Below, piece by piece: positions 50,402 to 59,249 of a stretch of DNA of 64,000 nt; positions within the stretch are counted from its first letter, which is position 1, and every line of letters begins with the position of its first letter. The stretch comes from Rubrobacter tropicus. Lineage in GTDB: Bacteria; Actinomycetota; Rubrobacteria; Rubrobacterales; Rubrobacteraceae. A program made the position numbers and the translations under genes. Location: NCBI RefSeq assembly GCF_011492945.1, contig NZ_CP045120.1, forward strand, positions 141,329-205,328, in the 5' to 3' direction. The notes under the pieces are model-generated. The model worked only from the letters and a program-made list of their open reading frames with translations. It searched no databases and had not been told where the DNA came from.

Positions 50402-52152
50402 AGCATCTCCCCCTACCCGTACTCGACGCCGCGCCGGCCCTGGGTGGTGCCCTGGCGTTTCAGGGGATAGGGGACGGCTCCAGGGAGGTTGGCGAGAAGC
50501 TCGCGGACAAGCTGCCGGGTTGGCTGGAGGCCGCCGGACGCCTCAAGGACACGGTCCTCGGGGCCGTGGACAACCCGCTCGTCGTCGCCGCCGTCGTCGC
50601 GGTTATCGCGACCGTCGTCGCCCTCGTGGCCGCCGTCGTTGTGGGGGTCCCCGCGGCGACCTACCATGCCCTCCTCGCGCTGCGCGCCCTTCCCTCCGAC
50701 CTCGTGGTCGCCGACCGCCGCGAGAAGGGCGTGGACGGCTTCGTCTCCATGCCCGTCACCCTTCGATGGGCGGACCGTTGCTCCCACGTGCAATGCCTCG
50801 GCCCCACGGGCTCGGGCAAGACCTACGCGCTGCTGCCCTGGATCGTCCAGGACCTCCTGGCCGGCCGCTCAGTCGCCATCGTGCAGATCCACGGCGACCT
50901 CGTCGACCGGGCCATCGAGTACGCCGACGCGATGGGGGCGACCGCCCACGTGTGCGACTTCTCGGACGAGTCCTCCCTCAAGCTGAACCTGCTCGCCGGC
51001 GAGAACACGCAGAAGGTCGCCAACCGGGCGGCGTCGGCGGTGCGCGCCGTCGCCTCCCACTACCCCCACTACCAGAACGTGGCCGAGGAGGTCACGCGCC
51101 GGTTCGTCACCCTTGCCCGCTCTTGGACGGCCCACATGGGCGGCTCCGAGGACGACGCCGACGTGGAGCTCTGGAGGTGGCTCCTCTACGACCGCCCCCA
51201 GCTCGACCGGGTCCTCGACGTCACCTACGTGGAGGACGAGCAGGGCCGGCGCACCGGCGGGGTGCGCGTCAACGCCCCCTGGCTCGACCACTTCACCGCG
51301 ACCTGGTTCGAGCAGCGGTTCCTGGTCTGGTCGGAGTACCAGCGCGAACAGAACTGCGCGGGCGTGGAGATGTTCCTGAACCGCATCCTCTCCGAGGACG
51401 CCGCGAGACGGCGCATGTGCCCCGGGGTTTCCGAGCCCGAGCTCGACCTCTACGGCGAGATGCGCTCCGCCGCCCACCGCCTCTCCGACGCCTCCCGGGG
51501 GACCTCCCACACGCTCGGCAAGCTCGTGGTGGTCAAGGCCCCCGTCGACGCCCTCGACACCGAGCCCGCGCGGGCCATCGCCTACTGGGCCCTGAAGACC
51601 GTCCAGGACGCGACCCTCACGCGCCGGGAGGACGCCGACCCCCTCTGCGTCTATCTCGACGAGCTGCCCACGCTCATCGGCAAGGGGCACCGCGAGGAGG
51701 TGGACGCCTTCACCGGCTGGCTCGCCAACGTGCGCAAGCTGGGTGTCGCCGTCACCGTCGCCTACCAGGGCTACTCCCTGCTCCAAGACGTCCTGGTGGG
51801 GAGCCTGGACACCAACGGCCGCAACGTCCTGGTCCTGGGCGGCCTCGCCGAGCGCGACATCCGCAAGGTGCAGCGCGCCCTGGGCGAGGAGCAGGAGGTC
51901 GAGGACGAGCGCATCGCCGACGGCCCGTTCGGCACCGAGACCGTCACCTCCCGCGGCCGGCGCACGCAGGAGAAGCCCGCGAAGAGCTTCGACGAACTGA
52001 AGTACATGCGCCGCGGCGAGGGCCTGTGGATGGGCGTCCGCGACGGCGCCGACCAGAAGCCCGTCAAGACCCGCAGCAGGCACCTGAGGCCCCCGGAGGC
52101 CTACCGCAAGCACCACAGGTCGAAGCCCGCACGGCGGAAGGCCCGCCGATGA
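50398..52152 (+). CDS. Type IV secretion coupling protein (VirD4/TraG-like ATPase)
   Basis: 584 aa, GTG in the previous stop. One strong membrane segment at ~60-90, then a RecA-like ATPase: Walker A GPTGSGKT (135-142), Walker B VYLDELP (D421-E422), and a late QGYSLLQD region. It links the relaxosome to the secretion channel and pumps DNA. The C-terminus is basic (KHHRSKPARRKARR). First core gene of the T4SS block. Confidence 0.88.
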   Translation: MKHLPLPVLDAAPALGGALAFQGIGDGSREVGEKLADKLPGWLEAAGRLKDTVLGAVDNPLVVAAVVAVIATVVALVAAVVVGVPAATYHALLALRALPSDLVVADRREKGVDGFVSMPVTLRWADRCSHVQCLGPTGSGKTYALLPWIVQDLLAGRSVAIVQIHGDLVDRAIEYADAMGATAHVCDFSDESSLKLNLLAGENTQKVANRAASAVRAVASHYPHYQNVAEEVTRRFVTLARSWTAHMGGSEDDADVELWRWLLYDRPQLDRVLDVTYVEDEQGRRTGGVRVNAPWLDHFTATWFEQRFLVWSEYQREQNCAGVEMFLNRILSEDAARRRMCPGVSEPELDLYGEMRSAAHRLSDASRGTSHTLGKLVVVKAPVDALDTEPARAIAYWALKTVQDATLTRREDADPLCVYLDELPTLIGKGHREEVDAFTGWLANVRKLGVAVTVAYQGYSLLQDVLVGSLDTNGRNVLVLGGLAERDIRKVQRALGEEQEVEDERIADGPFGTETVTSRGRRTQEKPAKSFDELKYMRRGEGLWMGVRDGADQKPVKTRSRHLRPPEAYRKHHRSKPARRKARR

Positions 52153-52223
52153 ACTGCCGGGATCCGGGCGCCTTGGGCGGCGCCGGTCTTGGGACGCAGG
52201 GAGAACCCGAAGGGAAGGAGAAA

Positions 52224-52739
52224 GTGTTGTTGAACGTAACCCGCAACCCCGTGGAGGCCGCGCTGTTCGGTGCTCGCCGCTGCGATGGCCGGACGCGCCG
52301 CGGCGCGGACGCGCCGCCGCAGGTCGTCGAGGCGGCCGGTCCCCCGCGCGATTTGGTGAACGGTTCGTCGCTCGGTCCCGCGCTTTCGCGCTTCCGGGCG
52401 GACCTGCCGCTCGCGATCCTGGCCGCCTTTGCGGCCGTCCTCGTCGGCGTGCTCGCGGCCGATCCCGCGCTCGCGCAGGCGGGCGGCGGCACCGGCAGCG
52501 AGATCAACAACGCCATAACCCAGCTCAGCTCGTGGCTCGCAACCCTGGTCGTGAGCATCGGGGGCGTGGCGCTCCTGATCGCCGTGATCGTGTGGATGTT
52601 CTCCGGCTCCAACTCGCAGCGCCGCGAGGGCGCGGTCCGCTGGATCGGGACCATCATCGTCGCCATCTTCGTCGGCCTGTCGGTCCCGGCCATCATCAGC
52701 CTCATCCAGTCCTTCGCCGGCGGCGGCGGAGGAGGGTAG
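52224..52739 (+). CDS. VirB2/TrbC-like pilin-type membrane protein
   Basis: 171 aa from GTG 52224 (TTG 52227/52230 are better spaced from AAGGAG; ATG 52149 would add 25 residues). After ~60 residues comes a signal-like helix ending AAADPALAQA, then two transmembrane helices separated by a short Ser/Arg loop (FSGSNSQRREGAVRW). This is the TrbC/VirB2 pattern of conjugative pilin or channel subunits. Ends in poly-Gly. Confidence 0.7.
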   Translation: MLLNVTRNPVEAALFGARRCDGRTRRGADAPPQVVEAAGPPRDLVNGSSLGPALSRFRADLPLAILAAFAAVLVGVLAADPALAQAGGGTGSEINNAITQLSSWLATLVVSIGGVALLIAVIVWMFSGSNSQRREGAVRWIGTIIVAIFVGLSVPAIISLIQSFAGGGGGG

Positions 52740-52891
52740 GCCCGGAGGCCGAGGCCACGGGTTTTCGGCGCGCCCATCCCGAGGCCGCCCGGGACGTCTA
52801 CCTCACGCCCCGGGCGGCCACACCGACGAGACGATGCGAGTTTGGACAGTGACACCCCTAGCACACCCCAGAAAGGACGGATGATCGGAGG

Positions 52892-55800
52892 ATGCAAAAC
52901 CGGCGAGAGTTGACCAGCACGTACGCTTCGGGCGGGGGGTTGGAGAGCTACCCGATTCTAAAGAGCATCTCGGAGCCCCACAAGGTGACTGGGGCCGCCG
53001 GGATCTCCTTCGAGATGCGCCAGGTCTACATCCTGGCCGCCTTCATCATCACGCCGATGGTCCTCTACCAGATGGCCCTGCGCCACCTGTTCACCCTCTC
53101 CACGGGCCAGGCCGTCGCCATACTCGCGCCCCTGGCCCTCGTCGCCTTCCTGTGCGCCTTCGTGAAAGCCGACGGCCGGGAGTTCGGCTGGTGGTTCTTC
53201 AAGCGCACCGTGGGCAAGGCCAAGGAGAGAAGCCTCGTCTGGCGCGGTCGCGATCCGCGGACGCTCGAGGAGCTCCGGGACTCCGTCCAGGCCTACATGC
53301 CGGCCGAGCACGTCTACTGGGACATGCTCAAGAGCAAGACCGGGGTGTACTCGATGATCCTCAAGGTGGACCCCATCTCGCTGTCGCTGGCCTCCGTCGA
53401 CGACAAGCAGCGGACCCACGACCAGCTCGAGGCCGTCTACAACCGCCTCGACTTCCCCTTCGTGGAGGTCTCGCGCTCCCGCCCCGGCAACGTGGGCGAG
53501 TACACCGAACGCACTCGCGAGCTGCTCGAACGCGAGATCCTCTCGGGCTCGCTCTCCGGCGGCCCGACCGCGTCCGCCGACGCCGGCGCCAGCGCGCTCA
53601 CCAGGGCCGAGGAGCGGTTCATAACCTACGGCTCCGAGCACCTCGCTTGGCTGGAGGAGATGGCCTCCAAGCACAACGTCTACGACCGGGTCGCCTACAT
53701 AGTCCTCCCGCACAAGCCGACCTCGACGCTCGCCGAGTCCCTGGAGTTTCTGGAGGAGCTCAAGAGCGTCTTCTGGCGGCTCTTCGCCGGACCCCTGGGA
53801 CGCTTTTTCCCTTATTTTCGCGGTCCGTCGGCCCGCGAGGCCGTCGCGCACCAGCGGGAGGCGGAGAAGGCGTACGCGATCCTCACGGAGCGCTGCGCCG
53901 TCATTCAGGCCGGCTACGAGCCCCTCGGGATCAGGCTCACCGTGCTGGAGGGCACCGAGATGCTCAACGTCATGCGCGAGGAGGCGGGCGGGGGAGACCT
54001 GATCCACTCAGCCGGCGCCTCCAAGCCCGCCCCGCAGGAGTTCGACGCGCAGCTCTACTCGCCCGTCACCCTGGAGGTCGCCGACGGCTACGGCGAGCTC
54101 ACCGACCACCGGCTCGACCAGGTGCTCGCCCGCGTGGAGGCCAACCGCAAGGCGGCGCCCCCCGTGGTGGGGATGGGTGAGCTGACGATCGCCGACCGGA
54201 TAGCGCCGGAGGCCGTCCAAATCCAGGACACCTACGTGAAGGTCAACGACACCTACCACGCCACGCTGTTCGTCAGCGAGCTGCCCGACCGCGTCCACTT
54301 CGGCGTCCTCGACCGCTTCCTGAGCCTCCAGGGGAAGGTCAAGATCTCCAAGTTCATCCGGCCCCTGGACAAGGACAAGGCCGAGCGTCTGCTTAGTAGG
54401 AAGATCAGCCAGCTAATCGCGGCCGAGGCGGTGACGGGGCGGGGAAACGTGCGCGACGCGTCCAGCCGCGAGCGGGCGCAGGACTCGGCGCAAGACGCCT
54501 ACGACAAGATTATGCGCGACGAGGAGAGCTTCTTCGAGCTCGCCATCGTCGTCCACTGCGAGGCGGACTCGCTGAAGGACCTGAAGGCCCTGGTCGAGAA
54601 GACGCGCACCGCGCTCAAGGGGGCGCTCGCGAGGGCCAAGCTGGCCCGCGAAGAGATGTTCGAGGGCTACATCACGGGCCAGCTCTTCGGCGCCAACCAC
54701 CTCACCAAGCGCCACTGCACCCGTGGGATCCTGACCAAGCCCCTCTCTTGCCTGTTCACCTTCGGCTCCTTCCGCCTCGAGCACGAGAACGGCACCCTCT
54801 ACGGCCTCGACAAGAACAGCCGTTCGCTCGCGATCGTGGACCACAAGGTCCTCAACAACCAGCACATGATTATCTTCGGCAAGTCCGGGATGGGCAAGTC
54901 GTTCGGGGTGAAGCTCATGTCGTCGCGAAAGAGGCTCCGCGGCGAGAGCGTGATCCTCATAGACCCGGAGGGCAACACCGGCTACGACAAGGTCGCCCAC
55001 GCCATGGGCGGCGAGTACGTCGTGCTCGGCCTGGGGAGCCCCCACAAGATAAACCCGCTCGAGCTGCGCGACGACTACATGAACCTCTCCGTGCTCGCTG
55101 GCGCCGACATCGAGGAGGACGAGGAGACCGCCACTGCCCGGGCGCGCGCCGGCGCGTTCGACGGCAAGGTGCAGAAGCTCGTGGGCCTCGCCAACCTTAT
55201 GGCGGCCAAGGACGAGGGGCTGGAGACGAACCTTTCGGCCCGCCTCCAGGGCAAGCTCGAGCGCATCTTCGTCGAGACCTACGCCGCGGCCGGCATAACG
55301 CGCGACCCGGCCACCCACAACCTAACCCCGCCGACGATGGTCACCCCGGAGGGCGGCAGCGAGATTCCGAGCTTCTTCGACCACCTCGCCGAGGCGGCGA
55401 AGACCGACCCCGAGCTTCAGGCGCTGCGCGACGACCTGTACCAGTGGGAGTTCGGCTCCATGCGCACCATCTACGACGGCCAGACGAACGTGGATCTGGA
55501 CTCGAAGTACCTGGTGCTGCAGATCTCGGCGGCCAACGAGGGCAAGGGCCGCGCCCCGATCATGTACTCCATCCTGGACTTTATCTCCGGCCGGGTCTCC
55601 GACCGGGAGGAGGCCATCACCTGCTACGTCGACGAGCAGTGGTCGCTGCTGAAGTTCCAGCTCGCCGTGGACCTGATGAACGAGCTGTGGCGCGTCGGCC
55701 GCGTGCGCAACACCTCTATGGTCGGGATCACCCAGGACATACTGGAGTTCACCTCCTCGGAGAAGTCCGAGACGATCATCCGACTTTCCGCGTGCAAGAT

Positions 55801-57244
55801 GCTCCTCGGCCAGAACCGCAAGACCGTGGACGCCATAAGCCAGTACATAGACCTCTCGCCCGAGCAGAAACGCATGGTCACCACCTTCCACAAGGGGGAG
55901 GCGCTCCTGTGCGTCGAGGAGGACCGCCAGATCCCAATAACCATGATCGCCAGCGATTGGGAGAAGCGCCTCTTCAACACCGACCCCGAGCTCGAAAAGC
56001 AATACCGCGCGCAGGAGGCGCGGGCCCTGGAGGAGGCCGAGTCCTCGTCCGCCCCGGTGCTCGCGCTCGCCCCCGGCGCCTCCGACCGGGAGCCGGCCGC
56101 CGCGCTTGTACACAGCACCGAGGGGCACGCGCTGCAGCAGGACCTCAAGACCCAACTCGCCGAGCAGCGCCGCGACGAAGCCGAACACGCTCCCCCGCCG
56201 CCGCCGGACGCCCGGCGCGAAGCCCCCGCGGAGGACCCCGCCACCGCACGGCCGCACTCGGACCCGCCGCCGGCCCACGCGCATGAGCACCAGACCGGAG
56301 GGGCGGCCAACCAGCAGGAGGAGGTCGGCGCCACAGACCTGCCGGTCGTCGCGGCCCCGTCCGCCCCAGGCGCCGTCTTCGCCGTCGCGGGCGCCTCGGA
56401 CGCGGGCCCCGTGATCGCCTTCAACCTCGCCGGCGTCCTGGCGATGGCCGGGCAAAGCCCTTCGGACAACGGGAACCACCCCTCCGGGGCGCGCGTGGTC
56501 CTGGTGGACGCCGACGGCGCCCTGACGGCCAAGCTCTTCTCCGGCGTCCCCGACGGCGGGTTGGACGACCTTGCCCGCGCCCTCCTCGGCCGCGGGGCCG
56601 ACAACGGTAACGGCACCGGGCCGGCCCCGACGCTCGACGACTGCCTTATCCGCGAGCCCGAATCCGGTTTGAAGGCGCTCGTCCACCCCGACGCCGCGAG
56701 CGCGCTACTCGGGCGGGCGGGCGCCTCCAACGGCGCTCCCGACCCGTCCTCCCTGACGGCGGCGCTTATCCGCCACGTCAGGGAGGAGGTGGACCTCGCC
56801 GTCGTCGTGGTCGGGGAGCACGGTCGACGCACCGCCTACGCGCGGGAGTGGTTGCTCGCCGCCGACGGGGTGGTGGCGACCGGCACCCGCCCCGACGCGA
56901 TAGCGGCCGGCGTCTCGGACGCGGAGGCCCAGCGGGGGACCAACGCGACCCTGATCGCGCCGATGGGCCGTCCCACGCTGCCCAAGGACCTGACCGCCAC
57001 CCGCGGCGTCTTCACGTTGCCGGCCGCCTCCAATAGGGCGCTCGCGGGTTCCTACGACGACGGCGACTTCGCGCCCATGCGCGACCCCTACGCCGCCAAG
57101 TCGTTCACCGCCCTCGCCAGGGAGATCGCCGAGCGCGCCCGCCGTCGCCGCGAAGCCCCGCCCGCGCTCCCCGAGGGTTCCCCGGCGGCCGACGAGCCCC
57201 TCATCTCCGGCGGCTTCGCCGCGCGCGGCGGGGGAGGAGGCTGA
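52892..57244 (+). CDS. VirB4-type ATPase with N-terminal membrane domain and C-terminal degenerate ParA-like domain
   Basis: 1,450 aa; ATG after GGAGG. Residues ~45-95 form two membrane helices (PrgI/VirB3-like). Residues ~130-1,050 are VirB4: Walker A GKSGMGKS (663-670), Walker B CYVDEQW (D914-E915), a late SACKMLLGQN region. A Pro/Ala/His-rich linker (~1,070-1,160) leads to a third domain: VFAVAGASDAG, FNLAGVLAMAGQ, VVLVDADG (D1206), VVVVG. This follows the ParA/MinD fold order but lacks the P-loop lysine, so it is probably a pseudo-ATPase. It powers assembly of the conjugation channel. Confidence 0.85.
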   Translation: MQNRRELTSTYASGGGLESYPILKSISEPHKVTGAAGISFEMRQVYILAAFIITPMVLYQMALRHLFTLSTGQAVAILAPLALVAFLCAFVKADGREFGWWFFKRTVGKAKERSLVWRGRDPRTLEELRDSVQAYMPAEHVYWDMLKSKTGVYSMILKVDPISLSLASVDDKQRTHDQLEAVYNRLDFPFVEVSRSRPGNVGEYTERTRELLEREILSGSLSGGPTASADAGASALTRAEERFITYGSEHLAWLEEMASKHNVYDRVAYIVLPHKPTSTLAESLEFLEELKSVFWRLFAGPLGRFFPYFRGPSAREAVAHQREAEKAYAILTERCAVIQAGYEPLGIRLTVLEGTEMLNVMREEAGGGDLIHSAGASKPAPQEFDAQLYSPVTLEVADGYGELTDHRLDQVLARVEANRKAAPPVVGMGELTIADRIAPEAVQIQDTYVKVNDTYHATLFVSELPDRVHFGVLDRFLSLQGKVKISKFIRPLDKDKAERLLSRKISQLIAAEAVTGRGNVRDASSRERAQDSAQDAYDKIMRDEESFFELAIVVHCEADSLKDLKALVEKTRTALKGALARAKLAREEMFEGYITGQLFGANHLTKRHCTRGILTKPLSCLFTFGSFRLEHENGTLYGLDKNSRSLAIVDHKVLNNQHMIIFGKSGMGKSFGVKLMSSRKRLRGESVILIDPEGNTGYDKVAHAMGGEYVVLGLGSPHKINPLELRDDYMNLSVLAGADIEEDEETATARARAGAFDGKVQKLVGLANLMAAKDEGLETNLSARLQGKLERIFVETYAAAGITRDPATHNLTPPTMVTPEGGSEIPSFFDHLAEAAKTDPELQALRDDLYQWEFGSMRTIYDGQTNVDLDSKYLVLQISAANEGKGRAPIMYSILDFISGRVSDREEAITCYVDEQWSLLKFQLAVDLMNELWRVGRVRNTSMVGITQDILEFTSSEKSETIIRLSACKMLLGQNRKTVDAISQYIDLSPEQKRMVTTFHKGEALLCVEEDRQIPITMIASDWEKRLFNTDPELEKQYRAQEARALEEAESSSAPVLALAPGASDREPAAALVHSTEGHALQQDLKTQLAEQRRDEAEHAPPPPPDARREAPAEDPATARPHSDPPPAHAHEHQTGGAANQQEEVGATDLPVVAAPSAPGAVFAVAGASDAGPVIAFNLAGVLAMAGQSPSDNGNHPSGARVVLVDADGALTAKLFSGVPDGGLDDLARALLGRGADNGNGTGPAPTLDDCLIREPESGLKALVHPDAASALLGRAGASNGAPDPSSLTAALIRHVREEVDLAVVVVGEHGRRTAYAREWLLAADGVVATGTRPDAIAAGVSDAEAQRGTNATLIAPMGRPTLPKDLTATRGVFTLPAASNRALAGSYDDGDFAPMRDPYAAKSFTALAREIAERARRRREAPPALPEGSPAADEPLISGGFAARGGGGG

Positions 57245-57246
57245 GC

Positions 57247-58746
57247 ATGGCCCGCGAATGGCAGCCGCAGGCCCGGCAACAGACCACAGAGAAGGCGTCC
57301 GACGACGCGGCCCCCGCCAGGGGTCCGGGCGGGACCACCGGCTGGCTGCGCGGGGGTGACTTCGCCCGCCGCTCAGACGCTCCCGCCGAGCAGACGGTAG
57401 ACCCCGAAGCGGAGACCAACCATCACCCCGCCGCCGTGGCCCCCGCGGAGCACCCTCGCCCGGAGCCCTCTCCGGAGCCGGTGATCTCGGACCCTCCCTA
57501 CGAGCAGCGCGGGCGTGCCCCCGACGACCCTGCCGCCGACCAGCAATCCGGCGAACCTCACGACGTCGCTGCCAGCGCCGGCGGCAATGACGGACCCGAG
57601 GACCGGCGGGAGGATCCGGTCCTCTCCCCGTCCCCCGACGAGAGCCGTTGGCGGCGCTTTATGGGGGGCTCGTCCGGCGGCGGTCCTCTCTCCGAGGGTC
57701 GCGTGGCCCGGGAGCAGGCGCAGCAGACCCCGCCCGGCGGAGAGAACGCGGCGCGGGCGTCCCGTCCCGGCGCATCCCGGGACCAAGAGGACGCCGACGT
57801 CGCGCCCGGCGGGACGATGGACCCGAACACGCGCATGAACCGGATCGCCGAACAGATCAGGCGTGGCGACAGGGACCCGTACACCGCCGAGGCGTACGAG
57901 GACGAGCAGGAAGAGGAGGCGGCGCGCGAGGGGCTCGCCCGCGGCGGCCCGCTCGTGTGGCTCATAGACCACTGGAAGGTTATCGCCCTGCCGCTCGGTG
58001 CCCTGTGCATGCTGACGTTCGTCGTCGCCACGGTCGGCCTCCCGAACCTCGGCGGGGGCGGCGAGGTCGCCTCCAACGAGGGATCGCCCTCCGGGGGGGA
58101 CGCGGCCCGGACTACCTCCGGCTCGGGCCCCGAGCGCGCCCCGCTCTACGACTCCGGGCTCTCGTTCCAGTTCGCGGAGAAGGACGACGGGACGGTCGTG
58201 CTCACCGCCGGCGGCGACCTGGAATGGACCGGCCGCGTCGAGCAGGTGAGCAAGCAGGAGGCGCCCGAGGGGGGCGAAGCCGGCAGCGCGGCGACGGCGG
58301 CCGTCGAGGTGCTCCGCCTCTCCGGCCCGACCGCGGCGGAGGTGGGCCCCGGCTACACCATGGACTCGGGCTCGGACAACCCCGGGCAGAAATCCACAAC
58401 CGTCTTCGCCGTGGAAGGCTCGGGCGTGCCCGACCTGCACGCCACCTTCGACCTCTTCACGGGACTCTCCGGGGAGGGCGCCACCCAGCGGGCGAACGGC
58501 ACCTACGCCATCACCGCCGACTCCGGGGAGCTGATCGCCGAGGGCGACTACTCCGACCACAGGACGGGGGGCGCCGGCGGGCGCGAGGTTATCCGCACCT
58601 ACACGGAGCAGGTCCCCGGGGAGAGCGGCTCCTTCCAGTTCAAGGTGCGCTACGAGGCCGACAAGGACGTGCCCATACCGCTCCTGGTGGGCTGGCAGAC
58701 GCCCGAGGAGAGACCCGAGGACCTGAGATTGGGAGGCCAACTGTGA
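57247..58746 (+). CDS. Bitopic conjugation-associated protein, 499 aa
   Basis: ATG after GGAGGAGG, 2 nt from the VirB4 stop. About 230 residues of disordered, Pro/Asp/Glu-rich cytoplasmic sequence, one transmembrane helix (~240-260, VIALPLGALCMLTFVVATVG), then a ~230-residue exported beta-rich domain. Topology and operon position resemble VirB8/TcpC-type proteins of Gram-positive T4SS, but sequence does not prove it. Confidence 0.65.
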   Translation: MAREWQPQARQQTTEKASDDAAPARGPGGTTGWLRGGDFARRSDAPAEQTVDPEAETNHHPAAVAPAEHPRPEPSPEPVISDPPYEQRGRAPDDPAADQQSGEPHDVAASAGGNDGPEDRREDPVLSPSPDESRWRRFMGGSSGGGPLSEGRVAREQAQQTPPGGENAARASRPGASRDQEDADVAPGGTMDPNTRMNRIAEQIRRGDRDPYTAEAYEDEQEEEAAREGLARGGPLVWLIDHWKVIALPLGALCMLTFVVATVGLPNLGGGGEVASNEGSPSGGDAARTTSGSGPERAPLYDSGLSFQFAEKDDGTVVLTAGGDLEWTGRVEQVSKQEAPEGGEAGSAATAAVEVLRLSGPTAAEVGPGYTMDSGSDNPGQKSTTVFAVEGSGVPDLHATFDLFTGLSGEGATQRANGTYAITADSGELIAEGDYSDHRTGGAGGREVIRTYTEQVPGESGSFQFKVRYEADKDVPIPLLVGWQTPEERPEDLRLGGQL

Positions 58747-59249
58747 CCCGGACCGACGCCAGGGTAGGACGTCCCGCGGGCAGGGAGTGGGTGAGAGGCG
58801 GCGGCACATCCCGGGGCTCGGCCAGGACCAGGGAGGCGGGGAGCGGGTTCGTTCTCGCCAGGGAGCTTCTGCTGGCGCTGTGCGGTCGCGGCATGCGCCG
58901 GGCCATGTACCTGGCGAGCGTCTTCGCCTGCGCGTCGTCTTTGGCGTGGTCGGCGGCGCTGCCGGAGCGCGCCCTGGCCGACACCGACCCCTCGGACACC
59001 CTGCACTCCCCCTACGTGAGCGCCGCGGAGGCGCGCGAGGCCGGGCGCGTCGCCAGGGAGCACCCCGTGCCGCGGCCGGAACTGCTGGAGCGCCAGCCGG
59101 CCGGCGAGGGGCCGATCTACGCTTCCGGGGAAGGGAACTCGGAACCCCCGTTGACCTTCGAGGACGTAAACCAGCCCGACGCCGCCCCGCAGGAGTTCGC
59201 GCAGGTGGAGCAGCCGGGCGGGGGATCGTCTCCGGACTCGCCCCAGTAA
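58743..59249 (+). CDS. Secreted acidic protein, 168 aa (possibly first part of a larger product)
   Basis: GTG in the previous stop. A membrane/signal helix at ~55-80 (MYLASVFACASSLAWSAA) is followed by an exported acidic, Pro/Glu-rich stretch. It stops at TAA 59247, but the same style of sequence resumes at once in another frame (see next entry), and the TFED motif recurs. The stop may be the result of a frameshift in the G run near 59,216-59,225. Confidence 0.6.
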   Translation: MTRTDARVGRPAGREWVRGGGTSRGSARTREAGSGFVLARELLLALCGRGMRRAMYLASVFACASSLAWSAALPERALADTDPSDTLHSPYVSAAEAREAGRVAREHPVPRPELLERQPAGEGPIYASGEGNSEPPLTFEDVNQPDAAPQEFAQVEQPGGGSSPDSPQ

